This document shows positions 1 through 7,366 of a stretch of 34,741 nt of DNA, in pieces. The number at the start of each line of letters is the position of its first letter. Within the stretch, counting starts at the first letter, position 1. The position numbers and the translations under genes were made by a program. A model generated the notes under the pieces. The model was not told the DNA's origin. It saw nothing but the letters and a program-made list of their open reading frames with translations, and did no database searches. Origin of the DNA: Fidelibacterota bacterium (GTDB lineage: Bacteria > Fidelibacterota > Marinisomatia > SCGC-AAA003-L08 > D37C17); NCBI GenBank assembly GCA_004124405.1, contig SCKP01000017.1, positions 1 to 34,741 of the forward strand, written 5' to 3'.

Positions 1-189
1 GGAAAATTCAATGCTCACGATCACCAAAAACTTTTCCTGCCCCAACAATCGGGATACAGCAGAAGTGACTTTTTGCTGATAGGAATTTTCTATGGCAATT
101 TTCTGTGAGAGGATGTTTGCCTGCTGGTTCCAGAGAAAAGCACAGAGGGCTATAATGAATAGATGTTTACGGCCAAATTTATTGGTCAT
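1..189 (-). CDS. Secreted protein of unknown function, N-terminal part only (gene runs off the left edge)
   Basis: This reading frame opens at an ATG (complement of 187-189) and stays open for 63 codons to the window edge. A CAGGAG Shine-Dalgarno lies about 6 bases upstream, one of the clearest in the window. The product begins MTNKFGRKHLFIIALCAFLW, a basic start and hydrophobic stretch typical of a signal peptide or membrane anchor. The following part, with a QQKVTSAVSRLLGQEKFLVI segment, has the rhythm of the FliF/YscJ ring-protein pattern (a helix, then LLG, then a beta strand). That resemblance is weak and based on about 30 residues. It is the last visible gene of the minus-strand operon with the PomA/PomB-like stator genes, 67 bases after pomB. 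I see a secreted or membrane protein; the ring-protein link is inference only. Confidence 0.6.
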   Translation of the reverse strand, partial: MTNKFGRKHLFIIALCAFLWNQQANILSQKIAIENSYQQKVTSAVSRLLGQEKFLVIVSIEFS

Positions 190-256
190 TGTTTTGCTCC
201 TGTTTAAGCATAAGTAAATTTAACACATTCAAATTATTGTATGAAAGACAGTACAA

Positions 257-1261
257 TTATTTTCCTGAATTTCCAGATCTTTCAATTCCGTCAACAAATT
301 GCTGCTGCGTAAAAATAATTTTAATCCGCCTGTTTTTTGCTCGAAGTTCTTTTGTTCTATTTAGTGAATCAATGACAGTATCCATGCTGACTTCATCAAT
401 TAAGGGATTCCCATATTCATCCCTGTCAACGCCCGTATATTGTGCCTTACCTCCTCGTCCTTTTCCTATCTTTACATTTTCACCTCGTGGCTTTTGTACG
501 GCACCTCGTCTCATATTTGCCCAGGTCATATCAGCAGGCCAGCGGGCTGCATATCCATGTGCTACCAATCTAGATGGATTCACCCCCTTATTAATGAGAT
601 AACTCACCACAGCAGAAGCTCTCGCAGATGACAATTCCCAGTTTGTTGGGTACATTTTCGCCACATCCCTAGTAGGTTTCAAATTATCCGTATGCCCTTC
701 TACAATAATTTGCCGATTATCAGATGGAACAGTTAAAAAACTATCTACAGCTGCATCTAAAAATGTTTTCAATTCGTCTTTCATTGTTGCTTTCCCTGCA
801 CCAAAACAGATGTTTCCATTAAGTTCTATTACGGTACCCCGGGGGTCCTTCCTATCAACTTTTGCCTCAGAGGAATCCAGTTCCATTTCTTCTATTATTT
901 CAGCTAAATCACCATGAATTTCATAAGATTTCGGAGGTGATTTGTTCTCTACTTTTAAATCCTGAATGAGGCTGTCCATATATTCTTCAATGGGTTGGTC
1001 GTCTATTTCTGTCACCCCTTGTTCTTTTAATTCCTGAGCTTGTTTTTCAATTTCTTCTATTTTTTCTTTTAGTTCCTCCTGTTTAGCTGCCCCTGCTTCT
1101 TCCCCACCCCCTTCAACAAGTGCAGCAGGGTCCATGGTTGCCATAGCAAACATGAGCACAAAAAACGCAAAGAGCAGGGTGAACATATCTGCCATGGTAC
1201 CAAAATATGCAGGAAGTCCAGAACCCTGTCCCTCGCATAATGGACAAACCTCATCAGCCAT
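257..1261 (-). CDS. PomB/MotB-like stator subunit with OmpA-type peptidoglycan-binding domain
   Basis: The product (334 aa) has one N-terminal membrane helix (about residues 19-41) with the stator signature MADMFTLLFAFFVLMF. Asp25 sits where MotB/PomB carries the ion-conducting aspartate. A CPLC motif (6-9) precedes it; sodium-type PomB proteins have a similar Cys-x-Cys before the helix. A charged, coiled-coil-prone linker (about 50-130) leads to an OmpA/MotB domain with GHTDN (189-193), the SSARASAVVSYL helix and a closing NRRIKI (310-315). Between GYA (236-238) and the closing helix there is an extra segment of about 65 residues that the compact family domain lacks. Known role of the family: it pairs with MotA/PomA, conducts ions and anchors to the cell wall. 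It starts 5 bases after the expected full-length end of motA. No flagellar gene is visible, so the rotor it drives is unknown. Confidence 0.9.
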   Translation of the reverse strand: MADEVCPLCEGQGSGLPAYFGTMADMFTLLFAFFVLMFAMATMDPAALVEGGGEEAGAAKQEELKEKIEEIEKQAQELKEQGVTEIDDQPIEEYMDSLIQDLKVENKSPPKSYEIHGDLAEIIEEMELDSSEAKVDRKDPRGTVIELNGNICFGAGKATMKDELKTFLDAAVDSFLTVPSDNRQIIVEGHTDNLKPTRDVAKMYPTNWELSSARASAVVSYLINKGVNPSRLVAHGYAARWPADMTWANMRRGAVQKPRGENVKIGKGRGGKAQYTGVDRDEYGNPLIDEVSMDTVIDSLNRTKELRAKNRRIKIIFTQQQFVDGIERSGNSGK

Positions 1262-1266
1262 AGAAA

Positions 1267-1350
1267 CTAATCTTCATCAGTAAATCTGTCTTTTCTGGCT
1301 AGAAATGCATTTAACCGCTCTTGTACCATAGTGGGGTGAACCTTGTCATA
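1267..1350 (-). other. In-frame continuation of motA beyond its TGA stop (27 codons plus TAG)
   Basis: Directly after the TGA, the frame continues YDKVHPTMVQERLNAFLARK and then DRFTDED before TAG. From the Glu in LHLEAAML through the Pro in VHPTM to the final AFL, the spacing fits the conserved MotA/PomA C-terminal pattern (E-x-hydrophobic run, NPR-like, L-x-x-FL). No frameshift is needed to align it. With the tail, motA would end 5 bases before motB, matching the tight spacing of the rest of the operon. Without it there is an 89-base gap. A separate 20-codon frame could also start at the internal ATG of this tail. Confidence 0.7.
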
Positions 1351-2076
1351 TCATAACATTGCTGCCTCTAAGTGAAGGGCACTTTCAACCTTTTTATCAT
1401 CATTAATATATTTTAAATGATCAGAAAAGGGTAAGAAAAAGAAGAATGCAAAAAGCGCTCCATAAAGCGTGGTGATGAGTGCGATTGCCATGTTGCTAAT
1501 AAGTGAAACTATTGGGTCAACCCCGGGCGTGGGGGGCATGGACATACCTGCCAGCATAAAAATCAACCCAAACAGAGTTCCGATCATACCAAATGAAGGG
1601 GCATACTCCCCCATTTTTGCCAGAGCATTAGCTGCTTTTATATCCCGCAGAGCGCGGTATTGTTCTTTATTTTCGATAATGGTACGGATATCATCCTTTG
1701 GAAGACCATCTGAAATCATCCGGATTCCGTCCTTAATACTACTTAGCCTGAAAGGCATGTGTTCAGGAGTTTCATCCAATGCTTTTGCAAGCTCACCCTT
1801 TCTTGCTGCTTCAGCCAAATTCACATAATCCTGCACAACATCTTTCATTGTAAAACCCTGGTTCTTGAAAACTTTTGGGAATCCACTTAAAGCCGCAATA
1901 ACATCTTTTAGGGGGTAAGCAATACAGGTGGCAGCAATGGCTCCGCCAAGCACAATTGCCAAGCTGATAGCATCCCACAGAGATTTCATACCACCCGTTT
2001 CTGCTGACCCTATGAATGCAGCGGTAAGTAAAATTCCAAGACCCATCACAAGACCGATTATGGCACCTAAATTCAT
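1351..2076 (-). CDS. PomA/MotA-like stator subunit, ended early by an in-frame TGA
   Basis: The product (241 aa) is a MotA/TolQ/ExbB-family proton or sodium channel subunit. Membrane segments lie at about 4-22, 34-54, 149-177 and 193-217, with the large cytoplasmic loop between the second and third. YAPSFGMIGTLFGLIFMLAG (148-167) is the classical third helix with its conserved proline, and ALITTLYGALFAFFFFLP is the fourth. In the family it forms the ring around MotB/PomB. The ATG overlaps the stop of the upstream gene (ATGA), which suggests translational coupling. The frame stops at TGA (1351-1353), but the same frame stays open for 27 more codons to TAG (1267-1269). These encode a segment resembling the usual MotA/PomA C-terminal tail. 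TGA ends other genes here (rlmN, the acyl-CoA dehydrogenase), so it is probably a true stop: nonsense mutation, readthrough or sequence error. Confidence 0.9.
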   Translation of the reverse strand: MNLGAIIGLVMGLGILLTAAFIGSAETGGMKSLWDAISLAIVLGGAIAATCIAYPLKDVIAALSGFPKVFKNQGFTMKDVVQDYVNLAEAARKGELAKALDETPEHMPFRLSSIKDGIRMISDGLPKDDIRTIIENKEQYRALRDIKAANALAKMGEYAPSFGMIGTLFGLIFMLAGMSMPPTPGVDPIVSLISNMAIALITTLYGALFAFFFFLPFSDHLKYINDDKKVESALHLEAAML

Positions 2077-3425
2077 TTAATATTCTCCTGTGTTTTTCCT
2101 ATTTCTATGGGTGTGAGCCGGTTTTCATCTACAGCCTGCAGCATATCATAAATTTCTGTAAATTCCGGGTCTAACTGCAGAGCTACATTCCAATTAAGCG
2201 TTGCCCGGCGGCTATCGCCCAGTTTGTAATAAATAGAACCGCGCCTGCCGTAAGCAATGGCCAGATTGGGGTTCAGTTCAATGGCAGAGTTTACCTCAGA
2301 CAATGCATTTCTAAATTGTTCATTATAGAAAAACCTCAGTGATCGTGATAAATGACGCATGGCTTTATTCTGGTTAGATTGACTTACCTGTTCTCGCAAA
2401 AGATTTTTTCGGGTAGAGTCAACCAACACAGCTTCCTTATGCTGAAGCATATTATTATAATCATTTAAATTGTCAATCATATATTTACTTACCTTAATAG
2501 AATCACGCAAAGTTTCTACTACATCTGTGCAGATTGGGTCATAATACAAAATAGAAGAATCCGTTTCACCATAAATTCCATCACCTAATTGTTTACTTAA
2601 TGCTTCTGCTTCATCTGCATCAATAATTCTGGGTACATTGATCCCCATTCCAAAAGTTATTGATGGTGCATCACCACTTAAGTCTGTCCAGTCAGTACCA
2701 GTACGGTCCTCAGTTGCAAAATCGCCAAAATTCTCGAAATGAGTAATACCTAAATTAATATGAGTTGACTTTAATATGGGAATACTAACACCAATATTTA
2801 ATCCTTTTCCATCAAATTCCGTCAGAAAATTTATTCCTCCATTTTTTTTCAGAAAGGGAGTAGTGAAATTAAAGCCTAAAAACACCCCAATATTTTGTTT
2901 TGGGTTGGAAACATAGAGGTGTGAATCTTCATTAATTTTACCTGAGCCGAAACCCAAATGGGTGGCAATGGCGTAATCCTCAAAATGTTTTGCACTGCTG
3001 AGAACTGCAAAAAGCGACACACCTTTTGTGTCCAATCCGTCAGCACCTTCTATATCACTACCCTGCCTTAAAATTACATCTTGAATTCCCACATCTAATT
3101 TCACATCACCATACTCTAACATGTTTTTTTGTAGATGAAAGCCAATCTCAGCTGAATTTGCGGGATTTACAGGCTTCACAAAAGATATGCCATACAGATA
3201 ACCAGACTTTGCCAAAATATTTACAGAAAATGCAGAACTGCTTTGGGATGATGAGAGATATTCAGAGGATACATTCACAGCAAGAAGATTTTTGTACATA
3301 TCACTATCCACATTTGGAACCCGTATCATATTCCCAGGCCTGGAAAATGCAACCCGTGAGTTTGCCTCAATTACTCCAACCAATAAAATGATTATAAGTG
3401 GAATTAAATTTTTTGTTTTGGACAT
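2073..3425 (-). CDS. Probable outer-membrane beta-barrel protein with C-terminal TPR region
   Basis: The product (450 aa) begins with a signal peptide (about 1-21, MSKTKNLIPLIIILLVGVIE). Residues of about 30-270 are rich in alternating Gly/aromatic and polar residues in short strands (for example GYLYGISFVKPVN, AIATHLGFGSGKINE, GVFLGFNFTTPFL), the look of an outer-membrane barrel. The C-terminal third (about 350-430) has two TPR-like repeats, with AIELNPNLAIAYGRRGSIYY and WNVALQLDPEFTEIYDMLQ. I do not recognise a named family. The stop overlaps the motA start by four bases, and the upstream TPR gene ends only a few bases before, so it belongs with the stator operon. A plausible reading, by inference, is an outer-membrane partner that connects the inner-membrane motor to the surface or cell wall. 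Confidence 0.7.
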   Translation of the reverse strand: MSKTKNLIPLIIILLVGVIEANSRVAFSRPGNMIRVPNVDSDMYKNLLAVNVSSEYLSSSQSSSAFSVNILAKSGYLYGISFVKPVNPANSAEIGFHLQKNMLEYGDVKLDVGIQDVILRQGSDIEGADGLDTKGVSLFAVLSSAKHFEDYAIATHLGFGSGKINEDSHLYVSNPKQNIGVFLGFNFTTPFLKKNGGINFLTEFDGKGLNIGVSIPILKSTHINLGITHFENFGDFATEDRTGTDWTDLSGDAPSITFGMGINVPRIIDADEAEALSKQLGDGIYGETDSSILYYDPICTDVVETLRDSIKVSKYMIDNLNDYNNMLQHKEAVLVDSTRKNLLREQVSQSNQNKAMRHLSRSLRFFYNEQFRNALSEVNSAIELNPNLAIAYGRRGSIYYKLGDSRRATLNWNVALQLDPEFTEIYDMLQAVDENRLTPIEIGKTQENIK

Positions 3426-3428
3426 CCT

Positions 3429-4067
3429 TTAATGTTTGCCTAAAATCCGAGATTTGATTTTTGCTGAATTGAAATAATCACTATTTGGATAATAGGCGAT
3501 TAATTTTTGGTAATTATCTTTTGCGTTCTTAGTGTCCCCTAATGATTCATAAATCATTGCAAGCAGGAGATAGAGGTTATCACTTTCATTTTGTTTAAGT
3601 AAGGAGAGTACCTGGGTCTGGGCTTTGGTATAGTATCCACAATGATAAAAAGCATCCGCCAGCAGATAGTTTAAATCACTACGAACCTTTTCTGACAGCA
3701 GACTCAAATCTCTTTGTTGCAGTATTTCAATAACATATTGATAATTTTTCGTCAAGTATGATTTTTCCGCTATGAATTTTATCAGGTGGCTGCTTATTTC
3801 AGCAGGTTTATTTACCAGTTGGTCAGAAATTTCTGTTGAAAATGTATTTCTAATGGGAGGAATAAATGGATCTGTAATAACCGCATTAATTTTGGCTTGA
3901 GAATTCTCCTTCTGAGATGGAAACCGATGGGAAGTATCTTTGGGATTTTTCTGAATTTCAGGTTGTCTGATTACAACACCAAAATCCCAGAGAATTTCAT
4001 TTTCAGAAAATCCTACTGAACAGAATAATCCAATACTAAAACCCAGAATATATTTATTAACCATCAT
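3429..4067 (-). CDS. Secreted TPR-repeat protein
   Basis: I place the start at the ATG pair at 4067/4064 (MMVNKYILGFSIGLFCSVGF). It gives a good signal peptide and has GGAG five bases upstream. An upstream ATG in the same frame at 4112 would lie inside the preceding gene and spoil the signal peptide. The protein is about 212 aa. After a Ser/Pro/Lys-rich stretch with no clear fold (about 25-80) come helical repeats of TPR type, such as LLADAFYHCGYYTKAQTQVL and LLAMIYESLGDTKNAKDNYQ. Its start overlaps the end of the lipoprotein gene (ATGATGGTTAA), so the two are coupled. TPR proteins in such operons usually act as periplasmic scaffolds; the partner is presumably another product of this operon. 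Confidence 0.75.
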   Translation of the reverse strand: MMVNKYILGFSIGLFCSVGFSENEILWDFGVVIRQPEIQKNPKDTSHRFPSQKENSQAKINAVITDPFIPPIRNTFSTEISDQLVNKPAEISSHLIKFIAEKSYLTKNYQYVIEILQQRDLSLLSEKVRSDLNYLLADAFYHCGYYTKAQTQVLSLLKQNESDNLYLLLAMIYESLGDTKNAKDNYQKLIAYYPNSDYFNSAKIKSRILGKH

Positions 4068-4914
4068 ACTGACTCCAGTCAATAACATAACTATATCCAA
4101 TAAAGGTACCAAAAGACTTGGGAATTACCATCTGGAAATTGCCTACAGCATGCGGTAAAATACTATTATCGGAAGAAATACCTGTTTTGAAGGTATTTGT
4201 TATTCCGTTAATAAAAGCTGTCAAAGTTTTTGAATCACCATGCCAGTTGGTTCGAAAAGTGAAAATAATTTTTGAAAAGTCAGCGCGTTTATTTCCCACA
4301 TTTTTTATTTCACCTGAAAGCACGGTATTACCAGAACCGTCTTTTTCTTCGGTAATATCACCTACTAAAACCAAATGAGCAGACAGATTTGTAACCCGTT
4401 TTTGGATGAGACTTACAGCATCCAGCGAACCACCCGATTGATTAATTGAAGATTCTTCGTCAAAATTGCCATAGGCACTCACCTGATTCACCACCCGGAT
4501 GATTGTATTTCGGTCAATTATCAGCTGTCCGATGAGGGTTTCTATTTTCATTACATCCTGATCCTGGTACACAATTTTACCAAAAATAGAACTGCCGTTG
4601 TTGAGGACAATTTCTTTGTTGTAAATAGCAAAAGGATTTGCAAATACCTTGGTTTGGGCTTCCAGCTTACTCAAATTTTCATGCTGATAGTCCAATTCAG
4701 CCCTCAACTTTTTAATATCCATTCGCAGGTCTTCAATTATTTCAGGCAGATTCTTTTCCAATACTGAATCTTGCGTCAGATTATAATTACTACCATTTGA
4801 ACTCTCATTTAAATTGACATCAGGAGAAGCTGTATTTTCAGCGTCCTTACCTCCACAGGAATACATAAAGAGAGTACAAATAATTGATATTAGATATAGT
4901 TTAATGTTATTCAT
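4057..4914 (-). CDS. Lipoprotein with coiled coil, small beta domain and FxLYD-like C-terminal domain
   Basis: The product (285 aa) has a lipoprotein signal ending in FMYSC, with Cys20 as the likely lipidated residue. Residues of about 55-95 form a predicted coiled coil (EIIEDLRMDIKKLRAELDYQ). Next comes a short SH3-like beta segment with NNGSSIFGKIVYQDQDVMKI (about 105-145), a pattern common in FCB-group envelope proteins. The last 90 residues (GEIKNVGNKRADFSKIIFTF onward) resemble the FxLYD immunoglobulin-like fold. It is the first gene of the minus-strand stator operon, so the promoter should lie in 4915-5195. No good Shine-Dalgarno is visible. Function unknown; a periplasmic, membrane-anchored adaptor is inference. 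Confidence 0.75.
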   Translation of the reverse strand: MNNIKLYLISIICTLFMYSCGGKDAENTASPDVNLNESSNGSNYNLTQDSVLEKNLPEIIEDLRMDIKKLRAELDYQHENLSKLEAQTKVFANPFAIYNKEIVLNNGSSIFGKIVYQDQDVMKIETLIGQLIIDRNTIIRVVNQVSAYGNFDEESSINQSGGSLDAVSLIQKRVTNLSAHLVLVGDITEEKDGSGNTVLSGEIKNVGNKRADFSKIIFTFRTNWHGDSKTLTAFINGITNTFKTGISSDNSILPHAVGNFQMVIPKSFGTFIGYSYVIDWSQYDG

Positions 4915-5195
4915 AATTGAAATAAGTATTTTTTTGTAATATTTTGGAGTTTTTTTTTTAAAGGAATTCCCGTAACACCAAGAATTAAATCAATACAACA
5001 TATTGTTATCTTGAAGTAAAAATATACCTTATAATGTGGATATCAGCAAAATGATTTATTCCCAATTAGTATATTTTTTTGGTAAAAAAAAGTACCAATA
5101 TTTCATATATATTTAATGATATTAAAACTTATTCATTTTTTGTAAAATATTGCAAATAATTGTAAATTTATGGGATTATTTTAGAGGGAAATGGC
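4915..5195. promoter_or_regulatory. Very AT-rich divergent intergenic region between the stator operon and panDBC
   Basis: This 281-bp stretch must hold both divergent promoters. Visible elements are TTATAATG near 5027-5034, a possible -10 for the pan operon without a well-spaced -35, and an inverted repeat TTGGTA-N8-TACCAA at 5079-5098 with an A-tract spacer. A CAATA-N5-TATTG inverted repeat lies at 4991-5005. Long A and T runs suggest curved DNA. No open frame or RNA gene is recognisable. The promoter assignments are tentative. Confidence 0.35.
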
Positions 5196-5573
5196 TTGTT
5201 TATCGAAATGCTTAAAGGAAAAATCCACCGTGCGATGGTGACAGAGGCAGATTTAAATTATATTGGATCGCTAACTCTGGATGAAGATTTAATGGATGCT
5301 GCCGGACTTAGGGAATACGAAAAAATTGGGGTTTTAGATATAACCAATGGCAATCGTATCGAAACCTATATTATTCGAGGGGAAAAAGGGTCTGGACAGG
5401 TATGTATTAACGGAGCCGCCGCCCATTTAATTAGTAAGGCGGATTTAGACATAATTGTGGTTTACTGCCAGCTTAACGAAACAGAAGCCCAGGTCCACAA
5501 ACCCAAAATTGTTCATGTAAATTCTGAAAACCAAGTAACATTTTTGGCTAGTGAAGAACCCGTTTTGGTTTAA
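5196..5573 (+). CDS. panD: Aspartate 1-decarboxylase (PanD proenzyme)
   Basis: PanD converts L-aspartate to beta-alanine, one of the two halves of pantothenate. The 125-aa product matches the usual length (about 126). It carries the self-cleavage site Gly24-Ser25 in LNYIGSLTLDEDLM, where Ser25 becomes the pyruvoyl group. NGAAAHLISKADLDIIVVYC is the family's second conserved block. I chose the TTG start: it has AGAGGG about 8 bases upstream and gives MFIEMLKGKIHRA, with the same number of residues before MLxGKxHR as in other PanD proteins. The in-frame ATG at 5208 would lose those four residues and sit too far from the ribosome site. It leads the panD-panB-panC operon, six bases before panB. 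Confidence 0.95.
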   Translation: MFIEMLKGKIHRAMVTEADLNYIGSLTLDEDLMDAAGLREYEKIGVLDITNGNRIETYIIRGEKGSGQVCINGAAAHLISKADLDIIVVYCQLNETEAQVHKPKIVHVNSENQVTFLASEEPVLV

Positions 5574-5579
5574 CAATCC

Positions 5580-6407
5580 GTGAATAAAATAACAATCCGA
5601 GATATTCAGAAGTTAAAGGGTAGCGACACACCCTTCGCAACCATTACTGCTTATGATTATGTCTCTGCCCGAAATGCAGATGCCGTAGATATACCATTAT
5701 TATTAGTGGGTGACAGTGCTGCCATGGTGGTGTATGGTATGGAGAATACAATCCCCATTTCAATGGATGAATTAATATTCCTGGTACGGGCAGTTTGTCG
5801 GGGTACAAAAAAAGCGCTGGTAGTTGCCGATATGCCTTTCATGTCCTATCAAGCTTCCGTGGAAGATGCGGTTCGAAATGCCGGTAGATTTGTTAAGGAG
5901 GGAGGAGCCTGTGCCATTAAGCTGGAAGGCGGGACTCCCTACACGGCCCAAATCAGGGCAATTATTGATGCCGGTATTCCTGTAATGGGGCATGTGGGAT
6001 TGTTACCTCAATCGTATAATCTGAGTTCTGGATATCGAATACAAGGGAAGTCAAAACTGGAAGCAGAAAAAATTATAGAAGATGCATCGGCAGTACAGGA
6101 AAGTGGAGCATTTGCTGTGGTTTTAGAAGGAATACCTGCAGATTTAGCTGAGAGAATTACCAAATTATTAGATATCCCAACGATTGGTATTGGTGCCGGA
6201 CCATTTTGTGATGGTCAGATTCAGGTTTACCACGATATTTTAGGTTTATATGGAGATTTCTCGCCGAAGCATGCAAAACAGTATGGCAACTTTGGAGTTG
6301 AAATTCAAAAGAAATTAGCAGAATATAAAAATGAAGTTGAAGGTAAAACTTTTCCTACTAAAGAACATTTCATTACCAGCAAAACCCAACTCGAAAAAAC
6401 TCACTAA
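5580..6407 (+). CDS. panB: 3-methyl-2-oxobutanoate hydroxymethyltransferase
   Basis: PanB transfers a hydroxymethyl group from methylene-tetrahydrofolate to alpha-ketoisovalerate, giving ketopantoate. The product (275 aa) is slightly longer than usual (about 264) because of a C-terminal extension. Metal and substrate residues are in place: Asp45 in LLVGDSAAMV, Asp84 in VVADMPFMSY, Glu116 in AIKLEGG, and the catalytic Glu183 in VVLEGIP. GHVGLLPQS and IGIGAGPFCDGQIQVYHD are further family signatures. The start is GTG, six bases after the panD stop, with no convincing Shine-Dalgarno, so it is probably translated by coupling within the operon. Confidence 0.97.
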   Translation: MNKITIRDIQKLKGSDTPFATITAYDYVSARNADAVDIPLLLVGDSAAMVVYGMENTIPISMDELIFLVRAVCRGTKKALVVADMPFMSYQASVEDAVRNAGRFVKEGGACAIKLEGGTPYTAQIRAIIDAGIPVMGHVGLLPQSYNLSSGYRIQGKSKLEAEKIIEDASAVQESGAFAVVLEGIPADLAERITKLLDIPTIGIGAGPFCDGQIQVYHDILGLYGDFSPKHAKQYGNFGVEIQKKLAEYKNEVEGKTFPTKEHFITSKTQLEKTH

Positions 6408-6410
6408 TTT

Positions 6411-7268
6411 TTGAAGAAAATTTCCACCATTAAGGAATTCCGAAAATGGCGGAAGAATATTTCAGGTTCCATTGGATTTGTTCCCACCATGGGCGCCCTG
6501 CATGAGGGACATTTATCTTTGGTCTCAAAGTCCAATAATATCTGTGAAAATACAATTGTAAGTATTTATATAAATCCAACTCAATTTGCTGAAGGTGAAG
6601 ATTTAGATACGTACCCCCAAATGGTACAAGCAGATTTAGATAAGCTGTCTAAATATGAAGTGGATTGTGTTTTCTTGCCAGGCAATTCTGAAATGTATCC
6701 TGAAGGAATTAACGTGGGTAATTATGACAATAATTTATTTGATATTTTAGAGGGGAAAAGCCGCCCAGGATTTTTCAAAGGTGTAACCACTATTGTTGCA
6801 AAATTGTTTGATATTGTAGAACCAACACATGCCTTTTTTGGCGAGAAAGATTTTCAGCAGTTTTGCATCATAAAACAAATGGTTTCAGATTTAAACTATT
6901 CCATTGAGGTGGTACCCTGCCCCATTATTCGGGAAGAAAATGGATTGGCAATGAGCTCTCGAAATAAATATTTAACGGAAAGTGAATATTCAATTGCCGC
7001 CACCATTTTTAAAGCCCTGGAAAGTGGCAAAAAACTTCTAAAAGATGGTGAACTCAATGGCGACAAATTAAAGCGTGAGATCTACCAGATTATTAAAAGT
7101 GAACCAGCGTTTACGATTGACTATGTTTCAGTGGCTAGTGGGGATACACTTGAAGAATTTGAGGGGGAATTAAGTGGAGATATTCTAGTAAGCGTAGCGT
7201 TATTTTTAAGCAAAACCCGTCTTATTGATAATTTCACCTATTCTTCACCTGATTTACATAATTGCTAA
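6411..7268 (+). CDS. panC: Pantothenate synthetase (pantoate--beta-alanine ligase)
   Basis: PanC joins pantoate and beta-alanine using ATP, so this operon encodes beta-alanine supply (PanD), ketopantoate formation (PanB) and the final ligation. The ketopantoate reductase PanE is not here. The 285-aa product has the nucleotidyltransferase HIGH-like motif in FVPTMGALHEGHLSL (HEGH at 31-34), INPTQF, RPGFFKGVTTIVAKLF, FFGEKDFQQ, and the KMSKS-equivalent GLAMSSRNKYL. The start is TTG three bases after the panB stop and lacks a clear ribosome site, again consistent with coupled translation. Confidence 0.97.
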   Translation: MKKISTIKEFRKWRKNISGSIGFVPTMGALHEGHLSLVSKSNNICENTIVSIYINPTQFAEGEDLDTYPQMVQADLDKLSKYEVDCVFLPGNSEMYPEGINVGNYDNNLFDILEGKSRPGFFKGVTTIVAKLFDIVEPTHAFFGEKDFQQFCIIKQMVSDLNYSIEVVPCPIIREENGLAMSSRNKYLTESEYSIAATIFKALESGKKLLKDGELNGDKLKREIYQIIKSEPAFTIDYVSVASGDTLEEFEGELSGDILVSVALFLSKTRLIDNFTYSSPDLHNC

Positions 7269-7287
7269 TTTACTCTAAATATGGAGT

Positions 7288-7306
7288 GGATTAACTGTGT
7301 TAATCC
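7288..7306. terminator. Short perfect hairpin between convergent panC and nadB
   Basis: GGATTAAC-TGT-GTTAATCC is a perfect 8-bp stem with a 3-base loop in the 98-bp gap between two convergent operons. There is no following T-tract on either strand, so it is not a standard intrinsic terminator. It may block transcripts from both sides or stabilise 3' ends. Confidence 0.3.
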
Positions 7307-7366
7307 AAGCATCAGCAGACTTCGATTGCCGCTCAGTACAGGCAGTTGATGCAGTCCAAATAAAAT

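Noticed and set aside
1351-1353. TGA in motA as selenocysteine or as a reassigned Trp codon
   Set aside because: TGA ends other genes here at family-consistent positions (rlmN, acyl-CoA dehydrogenase), the aligned residue in relatives is hydrophobic and not Cys/Sec, and I see no hairpin of bacterial SECIS type right after it.
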